Positions 35,690-45,047 of a stretch of 45,343 nt of DNA are shown here, piece after piece (position 1 is the stretch's first letter; each line of letters opens with the position of its first letter). A program made the position numbers and the translations under genes. The DNA comes from Candidatus Zhuqueibacterota bacterium (GTDB lineage: Bacteria > Zhuqueibacterota > Zhuqueibacteria > Thermofontimicrobiales > Sulfurfontimicrobiaceae): positions 1 to 45,343 of the forward strand of contig JAFGMA010000209.1 of assembly GCA_016927835.1 (NCBI GenBank), in the 5' to 3' direction. A model generated the notes under the pieces. The model was not told the DNA's origin, ran no database searches, and saw only the letters and a program-made list of their open reading frames with translations.

Positions 35690-35780
35690 ATTGGCAACTC
35701 CCGTAATAAAAGTTCAACTAATGCGGTATCAAAATTTTTCCGGTATCTCGCAATCAACAATCCATCAATAAATACAATTT

Positions 35781-38700
35781 TCACTCCCCGAGCGCCACGT
35801 CGATCACCGAATACATTTGTTTGTCCCTGAATCCCCTGAGCTTCGAGGCATGGTTGGGGCATACCATGGCACACGCACCGCATGCCTGGCAGAGCGCTTC
35901 GCGGATGACGACCGTATTGGTTTCGGGATCCTTTATCCGGGCATTGTAAACGCACGCCGGGATACACAATTCACATCCGGAGCAGCGGTATTGGTTGACT
36001 TCAGCCACCGATACCGGCGCGGGCATTTTGGTTTTTGTCAGAATGGTTGCCGCGCGTGCAGCAGTTGCTACACCCTGGGTGATTGATTCTTCGATGAATC
36101 GCGGGGAATGAGCCAGACCTGCCACATAAATCCCTTCCGAATGGAAATCAACGGGTCTGAATTTAACCTCAGCCTCCTGAAAGAAGCCATTGGAGTCCAG
36201 TTCGACATTGAGCAGTTCAGCCAGTTCAGAATTCTCTTTCGCATCAATTCCCGAACTCAGAAGAAGGATATCCGCTTCAAGTTCCAGTTCCGCTTGTAAT
36301 ACCGGGTCGTAGGCAGTAATTTTTACATGATCTTGATGAGGTTCAACCACAGGTTTCTGATTCAGATCGTATCGGACGTAGGCGACTCCCATTTCGCGTG
36401 ATTTGGTGTAATACTGCTCCCGAAAACCATAGGTCATAATATCCCGATTGAAAATGGTGATCTCAGCTTCAGGGTTGGCTTCTTTAATCTTCAACGCATT
36501 CGTAATCGACTGGGTGCAACAGATCCGGCTGCAATAGGGTCTTGCCCCTTCCCGCGATTCAACACACTGTATCATTACAACTGAATTTAATTTTGCTAAA
36601 TCAATCTCACCTGCTACAACTTTCTCTTTGAATTCTTGCTGGGTCAGAATTCGCTCACTTTTATCATAGTTGTATTCAACAGGTATGTGTTCCTCTCCCC
36701 CGGTTGCCACTATAATTGCGCCATGCTTTAAAGTCTGACTTTCGCCTTTGCCATTTTTGAGTACCGCTTGAAAATCGCCGGCTTTTCCGCTTACGCTGGC
36801 AACCTGTGTATTCAGATGGAGATGAATTTTTCCATTATTATCCGCAGCATCATGCACTCGTCCGACGAGGGATTTCAAGATTTCCTGCGGGTCATTGCCT
36901 GATGGCGCGAAATGTATTTTCGATAATTGTCCGCCCAGCGCATTGCCTTTTTCCACCAGGTCTACTTCGATGCCGTACTCAGCCAATGCTATCGCTGCAC
37001 TCATGCCGGCAGCGCCGCCGCCGATCACCAATGCTCGACTTTGTATTTCATACGCAGCGCCTGTTTCGCGCAACGTTTCAGTTCGCGCAAATTCAACCCC
37101 CATTGCCAGGATACTTTTGGCTTTTGATAAAGCAGCCTTCTTATCTGTGCTATGGGGCCATGCGGCGTGCTCCCGGATATTCACAACTTTGATGTAGCCG
37201 GGATCGAGTCCTGCCGCAACCGCTGTTTCCTCGAACAATCTCAGGTAATGATAGGGCACACAAGCCGCAAAAACCACACGGCTGATATTCGATTGTATGA
37301 GACGCTGTTTCACCTTTTCCAAACTTTGAGCGGAGCAGAGCACGCGAATTTCTTCGCAATGTACCACCGAATTCAAACTTTTGCCATACTCGGCTAATGC
37401 CGCGGTATCCAGGAATTTCGAGATCTCCTCGCCGCATTGGCAGATGAAAACAGCCGTCCGGTTTTCCCAATCCATTTTTTCCGAGAGGTGATCATATTTT
37501 GCGGAGACTGGTTTGCTGTCAGAGGATGCCTCGTGTTTCACCGGTTTCAATCCCGATTTTCGCAAGCATGCCGCCGCATGAAAAGCTGCTGAACTTGCCT
37601 GGGCAATCGTCTCGGGAATATCTTTCGGTTCAGAAAAGGAGCCGCAGACATAAATGCCATCGCGGCTGGTTTCCACTTGCGAATACTGGTCGGTGACGCA
37701 GAATCCCCATTTATTTAATTTAATATCGAAAATCTTCCCAATCTCAGCGTGTTTCACCGGCGGTGCCTGCCCGATGGACAGGATAATAAGATCGAATTCT
37801 TCCAGATGCTGGTTTCCGGTTTCATCCAAATATTTGACTGCCAACTTTTTCGAAGCCGGATTTCCTTTTACAACCGGAACGCGGCTACGGGTCAATGTGA
37901 CATTGAAATCATCACGGGCGGATTCCAAAAACTGATGGTAGCCTTTACCGTACGCACGGGCGTCCATGTAAAAAAAACTGATATCGATTTCAGGATTAAT
38001 TTCGCGTATCACCATCGCTTCTTTCAGGGCGTACATACAACAGGCAGCGGAGCAATAATCCCGCTCCTGATCGCGCGAACCCACGCATTGCAGGAAGGCG
38101 ATCCGTTTTGGTTTGGATCCGTCAGACGGGCGATAAATGTCGCCTTTGCCCGGACCATAGCCGGAAAACATACGTTCCAATTCCACACTGGTCAATACAT
38201 CCGGATAGCGCCCATGCCCGTATTGCATCAGCAATTTCGGATCGAATTCCTCGAAACCGGAGGCGAGAATGACCGAGCCAACGTTGATATTTTGGGTTCG
38301 GTCCTCAATATCCAAATCAATCGCGCGGGTGGGACAAATTTCCACACATTTACCGCAGCGCGTACAGGCAGTTTTATCAATCGCATAAATATTGGGTACA
38401 GGCGTCGGATATTTTGCATAAACCGCTTTTCGGGTGATCAACTCACCATTGAATTCGTCATTAACATCCACAGGGCAAACATCAACGCAGGCGCCGCAAT
38501 TGATACACAGTTCGGGCTTAATCCATGCTGCATCCGTTTTCACGGTGACCTGAAAATTCCCGGCTTTGCCGCTTACTTGTGCGATGGAAGAACCGGGCAA
38601 AGGCGTCACGTTCTGGTGATAAAATTCTTTTCTCAAGCAAAAATGCGATGTTCCTTTGCGGGCAAGTGTGGGCAAAAGATGACACATGCAGCATTTATTT

Positions 38701-38858
38701 GTGGGAAATTGGCGATCGAGTTGGGACAGTGTTCCGCCGATAAACGGATTTGTGTCGATCAAATAGACCCGATACCCCAATTCCGCGACTTCAAATGAAG
38801 CTTTGATGCCACCAATTCCGGCACCCACAACGAGGACCGCACCAGTTTCTTTTTTCAT
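35781..38858 (-). CDS. Fused double HdrA (two FAD modules)
   Basis: The 1025-residue protein contains two HdrA-type modules. The first has FAD motif G-A-G-I-G-G near residue 12, ferredoxin motifs C-I-N-C-G-A-C and C-T-R-C-G-K-C (about 116 and 164), and the Hdr signature C-V-G-S-R-D with a following C-C-M-Y. The second begins with an N-terminal HdrA-like domain (V-F-I-C-Q-C-G-E-E, about 471), then FAD motif I-G-G-G-A-A-G (about 609) and a second Cys cluster, C-V-E-S-R-E/C-C-T-Q. Two C-terminal ferredoxin motifs (about 957 and 989) complete it. QmoA/QmoB and some bacterial HdrA proteins are similar separate chains; here they are one. GGAAGAA precedes the ATG. Two FADs in one chain suggest an electron-splitting or dimer-mimicking arrangement. 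Confidence 0.88.
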   Translation of the reverse strand: MKKETGAVLVVGAGIGGIKASFEVAELGYRVYLIDTNPFIGGTLSQLDRQFPTNKCCMCHLLPTLARKGTSHFCLRKEFYHQNVTPLPGSSIAQVSGKAGNFQVTVKTDAAWIKPELCINCGACVDVCPVDVNDEFNGELITRKAVYAKYPTPVPNIYAIDKTACTRCGKCVEICPTRAIDLDIEDRTQNINVGSVILASGFEEFDPKLLMQYGHGRYPDVLTSVELERMFSGYGPGKGDIYRPSDGSKPKRIAFLQCVGSRDQERDYCSAACCMYALKEAMVIREINPEIDISFFYMDARAYGKGYHQFLESARDDFNVTLTRSRVPVVKGNPASKKLAVKYLDETGNQHLEEFDLIILSIGQAPPVKHAEIGKIFDIKLNKWGFCVTDQYSQVETSRDGIYVCGSFSEPKDIPETIAQASSAAFHAAACLRKSGLKPVKHEASSDSKPVSAKYDHLSEKMDWENRTAVFICQCGEEISKFLDTAALAEYGKSLNSVVHCEEIRVLCSAQSLEKVKQRLIQSNISRVVFAACVPYHYLRLFEETAVAAGLDPGYIKVVNIREHAAWPHSTDKKAALSKAKSILAMGVEFARTETLRETGAAYEIQSRALVIGGGAAGMSAAIALAEYGIEVDLVEKGNALGGQLSKIHFAPSGNDPQEILKSLVGRVHDAADNNGKIHLHLNTQVASVSGKAGDFQAVLKNGKGESQTLKHGAIIVATGGEEHIPVEYNYDKSERILTQQEFKEKVVAGEIDLAKLNSVVMIQCVESREGARPYCSRICCTQSITNALKIKEANPEAEITIFNRDIMTYGFREQYYTKSREMGVAYVRYDLNQKPVVEPHQDHVKITAYDPVLQAELELEADILLLSSGIDAKENSELAELLNVELDSNGFFQEAEVKFRPVDFHSEGIYVAGLAHSPRFIEESITQGVATAARAATILTKTKMPAPVSVAEVNQYRCSGCELCIPACVYNARIKDPETNTVVIREALCQACGACAMVCPNHASKLRGFRDKQMYSVIDVALGE

Positions 38859-39124
38859 ATAAATTCTTCCAGCAGATTATGAAAAGCAAAACCTCCGTTA
38901 TACGCGATTGCCATGGTTCGCCGGCTCCCAAACTGAAGCCCGGGAGCCAGAAAGTGAGGCTTTACGATGAAAAGGAATATTTTCCTGCGGATGTAATAAT
39001 CGACCGTTTTTATCAGGGCTGAGTCCAACGAATTTGGGATTAATATAACTGAGTGGTTATAGCCATTAGAGCCCTGTTATGCAATTGGTATTCTACATAG
39101 CGCCTGAACGAAAACTGGCATCTT

Positions 39125-39193
39125 CATGCTGAGCGGAGTCGAAGCATGACGCAAAAACAATGATTTATCACCCTTCGACTCCGTTCAGGGTGA
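39125..39193. repeat. Nested hairpin repeat of the widespread CTTCGACTCC type
   Basis: Two small hairpins, at 39125-39148 (arms CATGC/GCATG) and 39168-39193 (arms TCACCCT/AGGGTGA), each contain GGAGTCGAA or its complement. The two units are inverted: a 16-base arm at 39129-39144 pairs with 39173-39188 with one mismatch. Such elements are found dispersed in many bacterial genomes. This copy is between two hdrA genes and could act as a transcript-processing or attenuation site. Confidence 0.75.
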
Positions 39194-39219
39194 AGAAATA
39201 CGGACTTCTCGTTCAGACT

Positions 39220-41196
39220 TTATATAATTTCAATTAACTCATAATCGTCAGTTGAAACGGAAATCATATTGTCTACTTGCTTATTCGTGAAATTGCGCAA
39301 TTGCATGGCGCCCGAAGGACAGAGTCCCGCGCATGCCCCACAGCCCTCGCACAGGGCTTCATTCACAATTGCTATTCGCAGCCTGGGATCGACTTTGGGA
39401 GCCTGGTAGGCGCAAATCGATTCGCAGAGCCCGCAACCAGCGCACGTCTCTTCATTCGCATGTGCGATTTCCGGATTATGCAGCAGTTCTTTTCTCGAAA
39501 ATAATGAAAGCACTTTTGCCGCTGCACCGCTGCCCTGGTAAACTGAATCCGGAATATCTTTGGGTGACGGCGCACTGCCGCACAAATAAATCCCGGCGGT
39601 CAGTGTTTCCAGTGGTCCTAATTTCAGATGCGCTTCCGAGGCAAATCCATACATATCGGTGATGATATTCAGTGTTTTTCCGAGTTCACGGCTGCCATCC
39701 GCGCCAGTCGCTGCCATCGCAAGCACCACCATATCGGCTTCGACTTCCACCATTGAATTGGAAAGCGTATCCGCGCCCATTACAACGAGCTTGTCGCCCC
39801 TGCGATAGATTTTTGAGACTCGCCCGCGGATATACAATAAATGCTGCTCCTCGATCCCGGCTTTGATAAATTCTTCATAACCTTTGCCCGTGGAGCGGAT
39901 ATCCATGTAAAAAACATACGCCTGACCATCTGGAACCAAACGCTTGTAAATCCGAGCTTGTTTTCCGGTGTACATACAGCAGAATCGGGAGCAATACGGA
40001 AAGTGATGTTCAGGGTCGCGAGAGCCGGCACATTTGATAAAAACCACTTCTTTCGGAATTTTACCGTCCGAAGGACGCCTGACCACGCCGCCGGTCGGAC
40101 CGGTGGGCGCCAACAATCTTTCGAATTGCAGCCCGTCCAGAATATCCGGATCTTCAGCATATTCGGTCAAATTTTTCTTATCGTATAAATCGTAACCTGT
40201 GGCAACGACCATGGCACCGACTTTCGTCTGCACTTCTTCTTCTCCCAAATCAAAATCAATGGCGTCATGCGGACAGACTTTTATGCAGGCGTCGCATTCC
40301 TCGCCATTGAGATTCAGGCAGGATTTAGCGTCGATGATTGGTTTTCCGGGGAATGAACCCGGATAAGATGTGTATATCGCCTTCCGTTGCCCCAGCCCAC
40401 GGTCAAATTCGGATGAAGCGGTTGCCGGACAGACTTCAATACATTTGCCGCAGCCGTCACATTTGTCCCAATCAACGTATCTTGCTTTGTGTTTTAGGGT
40501 GGTTTCGAAGCTGCCAACATAGCCATCGACATTTTCGACTTCGGTATTGACATGCAATTCAATATTCGGATGCTGAACCACATCCTGCATCATGCTATTC
40601 AGACTGCAAAGCGCGTCATCCATCGTGATGACCAATCCGCCGAGTTGCACGGCATGACCACCGAGGTGTGGCTGCCGGTCTACGAGTATCACCGGAAATC
40701 CTCCATCGGCGATATCCAGCGCTGCCTGCATCCCCGAAACACCGGCGCCGATAACCATCACCTTCTTAGTCAAGGGCACGATCATCGGGAATAGCTCCAT
40801 ATTCAGGCGAACGCGTTCGATGGTGCCTTTGATGATATTAAGCGCTTTTTTAGTCGCCGTCTCTCGATCACCCGCATGGGGCCAACTGCACCATTCCCTG
40901 ATATTCGCGACATCACAATGATACGGATTCAATCCCTCCGAAGCCGCTACTTTTCGAAATGTATTCAAATGGAGCGATGGCGAGCAATTGCTCATCACGA
41001 TCCCGTCGAGCCCTTTCTCCCGAATTGCAGCACGAACAAGGTTCTGCCCGGGATCAGAACACATATAAATATAATTTTCAGCGTGTTCCACGCCTGGATA
41101 TTTCTTGATATTCTCGACGACCTTTTCAACATCGACTGTGGATGCGATATTCAGTCCGCAGTGGCAGACAAATACGCCGATTTTTTTACGAGCCAT
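39220..41196 (-). CDS. hdrA: Heterodisulfide reductase subunit A (HdrA), canonical form
   Basis: The 658-residue protein has the full HdrA order: N-terminal domain with V-F-V-C-H-C-G, FAD motif V-I-G-A-G-V-S-G (about 148), inserted ferredoxin motif C-D-G-C-G-K-C-I-E-V-C-P (about 244), and a second Cys group C-D-A-C-I-K-V-C-P. Then come the HdrA signature C-A-G-S-R-D with Y-C-S-R-F-C-C-M-Y and two C-terminal ferredoxin motifs, C-A-G-C-G-L-C (about 585) and C-E-G-C-G-A-C (about 622). In methanogens HdrA bifurcates electrons at its FAD. The ribosome site is weak. It lies between the GltD-fused HdrA and the double HdrA, in one direction with them. Confidence 0.92.
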   Translation of the reverse strand: MARKKIGVFVCHCGLNIASTVDVEKVVENIKKYPGVEHAENYIYMCSDPGQNLVRAAIREKGLDGIVMSNCSPSLHLNTFRKVAASEGLNPYHCDVANIREWCSWPHAGDRETATKKALNIIKGTIERVRLNMELFPMIVPLTKKVMVIGAGVSGMQAALDIADGGFPVILVDRQPHLGGHAVQLGGLVITMDDALCSLNSMMQDVVQHPNIELHVNTEVENVDGYVGSFETTLKHKARYVDWDKCDGCGKCIEVCPATASSEFDRGLGQRKAIYTSYPGSFPGKPIIDAKSCLNLNGEECDACIKVCPHDAIDFDLGEEEVQTKVGAMVVATGYDLYDKKNLTEYAEDPDILDGLQFERLLAPTGPTGGVVRRPSDGKIPKEVVFIKCAGSRDPEHHFPYCSRFCCMYTGKQARIYKRLVPDGQAYVFYMDIRSTGKGYEEFIKAGIEEQHLLYIRGRVSKIYRRGDKLVVMGADTLSNSMVEVEADMVVLAMAATGADGSRELGKTLNIITDMYGFASEAHLKLGPLETLTAGIYLCGSAPSPKDIPDSVYQGSGAAAKVLSLFSRKELLHNPEIAHANEETCAGCGLCESICAYQAPKVDPRLRIAIVNEALCEGCGACAGLCPSGAMQLRNFTNKQVDNMISVSTDDYELIEII

Positions 41197-41403
41197 CCTC
41201 TAATCCGAATAATTGTATTTAATTTGACCTGTTTGTCTGAATTTATAATGCCTCTGTTATTGGCTGACAGCTAAAATCCTTCAGGTGCTGGTTGAAAAAC
41301 GACACTTCCCCCATAGACCTGCGTTGGGGCTCAAGAGGTATTTTAAGCTATGCAAAGAATAATTGAGCCATTACAGCTATAAGTCAACAAAGTCATCTTC
41401 CTT

Positions 41404-44400
41404 TCACGGCTCTACAACATACTCTATTTCTTCCTGTGCAAACAACGAGAGCACTTTTCCGGCACACCCGGCTGCATGCGCCACGCATTCGGGAATTTCC
41501 TTCGGCGCCTGGGCGGTTCCGGCGACAAAAATCCCCTCGCGACTCGTTTCCACCGGGCGCAGCTTTGGATGAATCTCTTTGATGAAACCGAATTGATCGG
41601 TTTCCACGCCCAGCATTTCAACCAATCGTTTTGTTGACGGTCGGGGCACCATTGCCAGTGCCAGCACAACGACATCCGCGGCAATCTCGATCTTATTTCC
41701 GGAAATGGTATCCGCTCCCCATACCATTAATTTTGAGCCCTCGCGATAAATCTTTGAAACCTGCCCGCGTAAGTAGATGATGCCATCTTCTTCGGTTCCG
41801 CGCTGGTAAAATTCCTCGTACATTTTGCCATCGCAGCGGACATCCATATAAAAATTATAAACCTGACCATCGTGCACCGCGTGTTTATAGAGCATTCCCA
41901 TCTTGCAGCTATACATACAGCAGACGCGCGAACAATACGGCATGTGCCGCTCCGGATCCCGGGAACCGGTACACGAAACAAAAACCACATCTTTCGGTAC
42001 TTTGCCATCGGACAATCGATAAACTTCGCCGGCAGTTGGACCACCGGGCGCAAGCAGCCGTTCGAATTGAATGGGATCCATGATATCCGGATCCTGCTCG
42101 AATTCAATCATTTCCGATCGTTGAAGCAATTCATATCCCGTTGCCACGACAATTGCACCCACATTGATGGTTTCGAGCCGGTCCTGAATGCTATGATCGA
42201 TTGCATGGGCTTCGCAGGCGTTATCGCAATAGCGGCATTCGGAGCAGCCTCCGCAAGACAGGCAGCGTTTGGCTTCGGCAATCGCCTGCTCTTCACTGAA
42301 GCCCAATTCAACCTCTACAAAATTAGAAACGCGATCCGCAGGCTCGATTTCCGGCATCAGCACGGGCTTCAGCGCCGCCTGGTTATCACTATAATCCACT
42401 CGATCTACAACAGGCGGTTTTTCAACGGGTTCCCGTTTGATTTCCTCACCTTTGGCGTATTTAATCATCATCTTCGCTGCGATATGCCCGGCTTCCATGG
42501 CTTCAACAACAGTTTTCGGTCCGGTCACCGCATCGCCGCCGGCAAAAACGCCCGGGATATTGGTTGCCAGCGTGTCTTCATCAACGACAAACGAGTTCCA
42601 TTTGGAAATTTCGAACTGATGGCTTTCGGGCAAAAATGATAAATCCGGTTCCTGACTGATAGCCGGAATGAGATTGTCCAGCGGAATCACAAATTCTGTA
42701 CCCGGAACCGGGACCGGACGCCGTCGTCCGCTGGCGTCGGGCGCGCCCAGCTCATTTCGAATGCACTCGATGCCGACCATCTTTCCGTTTTCGACCAGCA
42801 CGCGAACCGGTGCAGTCAAGATCCGGATGTCGATTCCTTCGTGATCTGCTGCATCGACTTCGGCTTTGTCCGCCGGCATTTCAGCGCGCGTTCGACGATA
42901 GATGATGCTCACATTTTTGCATCCCAGCCGTTTTGCCACGCGCGCAGCATCGATTGCGGCATTGCCAGCGCCGATAATGCCCACGTTGTCACCAAGCGTC
43001 ACTTCCTTCCCTAGATTGATATCGCGTAAAAGCTTAACGCAATCAATTGCGCCTTCGGCATCTTCATTTTCGATTCGCAGCTTCAGGCTTTTATGGGCGC
43101 CAGGCGCCATAAATACAGCTTTGTAGCCTTGATCAAATAAATTTTCAACTGTCAGATCTTTGCCGATGGGTGTATTCAATTTGATTTCCACACCCATTTC
43201 TTTGATCAGATCGATTTCATAATTGAGTATATCTTCAGGCAGGCGATAATCAGGAATGCCCACTTTGAGCATGCCACCGGCAACGGGCAGCGCCTCGAAG
43301 ATGGTGGATTTATAGCCTTCCTTCGCCAGGTCGAACGCGGCAGTCAGTCCGGCAGGACCCGAGCCGACAATTGCAAATTTTTCATCATGCTGGATTTCGG
43401 CTTTCGGGATGAGCCTCAAATTATTTTTCTGTTCATAATCAGCGGCAAAGCGTTTCAGGAATTTAATCGCCACTGGTTCATCCACATCTTTTCGCAGGCA
43501 ATGTTGTTGGCAGTTATGATTGCAAACACGCCCCAGCACACCCGGAAACGGGATGGTTTCGCGAATCAATTTGATGGCTTCTTCGAAATGACCGTTAGCG
43601 ATCAGCGCCACATAACCCTGTGCATTGCAATTGATGGGGCAGGCATTTTTGCAGGGCGATAGCCCTTTCTTTTCGATAACAAATTTATTTGGAACCGCCT
43701 GTGCAAACGGTCTGAACGCCGCTTTTTGATCGACAACAGCGCGATCGAAATCACTCGGATAATTTACCGTGCATACATTACCGCATTCGCCGCAGCCCGT
43801 GCATTTATCCCAGTCAATGTAAGGCGTCTTATGGCGGATGGTCACGTTGAAATCGCCCACATGTCCGGTGACCTTTTCAATTTCGCTATAAGCCAGAATG
43901 TTGATATTCGGATGCTGATGGCAGGCGACCATTTTGGGCGTTAAAATACATTGCGGGCAGTCTAGTGTGGGGAAAACTTCCGACATTTGAACCATGTGCC
44001 CGCCGATGCTGGAGGATTTTTCCACCAGATAGACATCGTACCCGGCATCGGCAATATCGAGTGAAACATGTATTCCGGCGACGCCGCCGCCGATGACCAG
44101 CGCTTTCCTGGTGACCTTCGTCTTTTCCTTTTTGTTTGCAATTCCCTGGTGTAACTCGCTTGCCGCCTTCCTTATCAAATCCAGCAAATCTTCGGTCAAA
44201 TTAACCTGATGCCCATTATGGGAGTGTGGGATTTCAATGACTTTCAGTGAATCCGGGTTCAATCCGGCTTTTTGGGCAGCCGCCCTGAAGTTTTTGCCAT
44301 GCAATGCCGGCGCACAACTCGTTACAATAGCCGCATCAATTTTCCTGGTTGAAAGCGCCCTGGCAAGAATGCCTAAGGATGGATCGCTGCAGAGGTTATC

Positions 44401-44523
44401 GCCTGATTCTACCAGAACCGCTCCGTCTATTTTCTGAACACTGTCTGCGAGCCGGTTGAAATCGATTGCGCGTGCAACATCGAAATCGCAGTGACAGAGA
44501 AATATCCCGATTTTTCTCATCAT
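41404..44523 (-). CDS. HdrA with inserted GltD-like NAD(P)H oxidoreductase domain
   Basis: The 1039-residue protein is an HdrA (C-H-C-D at about 10-13; FAD motif I-G-G-G-V-A-G about 141; ferredoxin motif C-T-G-C-G-E-C about 239) interrupted at about 285-695 by a complete GltD/glutamate-synthase small-subunit-like unit. That unit has its own Cys motifs (C-K-N-A-C-P, C-N-H-N-C), FAD motif V-G-S-G-P-A-G (about 382) and NAD(P) motif I-G-A-G-N-A-A (about 517). HdrA sequence then resumes with C-G-G-C-S-E-C-R-Y-C and C-T-G-S-R-D/C-C-M-Y (about 854). It lacks the usual C-terminal ferredoxin pair. The insertion should let NAD(P)H feed HdrA directly. AAAGGT precedes two adjacent ATGs. It is the first gene of the cluster, downstream of the candidate promoter at 44673-44701. 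Confidence 0.9.
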   Translation of the reverse strand: MMRKIGIFLCHCDFDVARAIDFNRLADSVQKIDGAVLVESGDNLCSDPSLGILARALSTRKIDAAIVTSCAPALHGKNFRAAAQKAGLNPDSLKVIEIPHSHNGHQVNLTEDLLDLIRKAASELHQGIANKKEKTKVTRKALVIGGGVAGIHVSLDIADAGYDVYLVEKSSSIGGHMVQMSEVFPTLDCPQCILTPKMVACHQHPNINILAYSEIEKVTGHVGDFNVTIRHKTPYIDWDKCTGCGECGNVCTVNYPSDFDRAVVDQKAAFRPFAQAVPNKFVIEKKGLSPCKNACPINCNAQGYVALIANGHFEEAIKLIRETIPFPGVLGRVCNHNCQQHCLRKDVDEPVAIKFLKRFAADYEQKNNLRLIPKAEIQHDEKFAIVGSGPAGLTAAFDLAKEGYKSTIFEALPVAGGMLKVGIPDYRLPEDILNYEIDLIKEMGVEIKLNTPIGKDLTVENLFDQGYKAVFMAPGAHKSLKLRIENEDAEGAIDCVKLLRDINLGKEVTLGDNVGIIGAGNAAIDAARVAKRLGCKNVSIIYRRTRAEMPADKAEVDAADHEGIDIRILTAPVRVLVENGKMVGIECIRNELGAPDASGRRRPVPVPGTEFVIPLDNLIPAISQEPDLSFLPESHQFEISKWNSFVVDEDTLATNIPGVFAGGDAVTGPKTVVEAMEAGHIAAKMMIKYAKGEEIKREPVEKPPVVDRVDYSDNQAALKPVLMPEIEPADRVSNFVEVELGFSEEQAIAEAKRCLSCGGCSECRYCDNACEAHAIDHSIQDRLETINVGAIVVATGYELLQRSEMIEFEQDPDIMDPIQFERLLAPGGPTAGEVYRLSDGKVPKDVVFVSCTGSRDPERHMPYCSRVCCMYSCKMGMLYKHAVHDGQVYNFYMDVRCDGKMYEEFYQRGTEEDGIIYLRGQVSKIYREGSKLMVWGADTISGNKIEIAADVVVLALAMVPRPSTKRLVEMLGVETDQFGFIKEIHPKLRPVETSREGIFVAGTAQAPKEIPECVAHAAGCAGKVLSLFAQEEIEYVVEP

Positions 44524-44672
44524 TTGACCTTTATGATCCCAATATCGTCATTTTTTCGAGCGTAAATTTTTTGCTGCTGAGTGCTGCTACTTCAGATATT
44601 TTTGTAGAGGAAATGCGCTCTTAAGCCGTGTCTCTCGACGGCGCAGCTTGTTCGATTTCGCCGAAGCGCCTT

Positions 44673-44701
44673 GTTATACTTATTGAATAACATTTTTCCA
44701 A
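44673..44701 (-). promoter_or_regulatory. Candidate promoter of the Hdr cluster
   Basis: On the minus strand TTGGAA (44701-44696) is followed after 17 bases by TATAAC (44678-44673), matches of 4 and 5 of 6 to sigma-70 boxes. It lies 150 bases before the first Hdr gene and just after the MNT gene. Confidence 0.35.
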
Positions 44702-44741
44702 TTTGATATTAAAAGTTGATATGTATTGCATCAATTTGCTC

Positions 44742-45047
44742 TCAAATCAGTCTTTGTCCATACTTCAATATTTCATAAGCCACTGGATTTGAGGGATTGA
44801 AGTCTTTTTCTCTGAAAGGGTGTGGTTCAATTCTGCTATCAATTTTGCGTCGTATTCTCATTAGTTCTAATTGCATTTCGATTGGATTTTCAAACTCATT
44901 AAGAATTACGGCAATGTCAATATCACTTTCTTCACGATTTGTTCCTTTTGCATAAGATCCAAAAAGGAAAGCCTGCTTGCAATCATAATTATTTTTTATT
45001 ATTGAAGTAAATTTTCGAGCAATATTTATAGCATCTGTTTTATCCAT
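44742..45047 (-). CDS. MNT-type nucleotidyltransferase (antitoxin of a HEPN/MNT pair)
   Basis: The 101-residue protein shows the minimal nucleotidyltransferase fold motif F-L-F-G-S-Y-A-K-G and then E-S-D-I-D-I-A-V, which supplies the two metal-binding aspartates. GGAG lies 8 bases before the ATG. It overlaps by 22 bases the end of the HEPN gene upstream, the usual order of HEPN/MNT toxin-antitoxin modules. In those, MNT proteins inactivate the HEPN ribonuclease by adding AMP. Its own sequence looks intact. Confidence 0.85.
   Translation of the reverse strand: MDKTDAINIARKFTSIIKNNYDCKQAFLFGSYAKGTNREESDIDIAVILNEFENPIEMQLELMRIRRKIDSRIEPHPFREKDFNPSNPVAYEILKYGQRLI

Noticed and set aside
37749-38798. 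349-codon plus-strand open frame
   Set aside because: It is the complement of the double HdrA gene, whose cofactor motifs make that strand the coding one.
41872-42639. 255-codon plus-strand open frame
   Set aside because: It is antisense to the HdrA-GltD gene and has no domain support.
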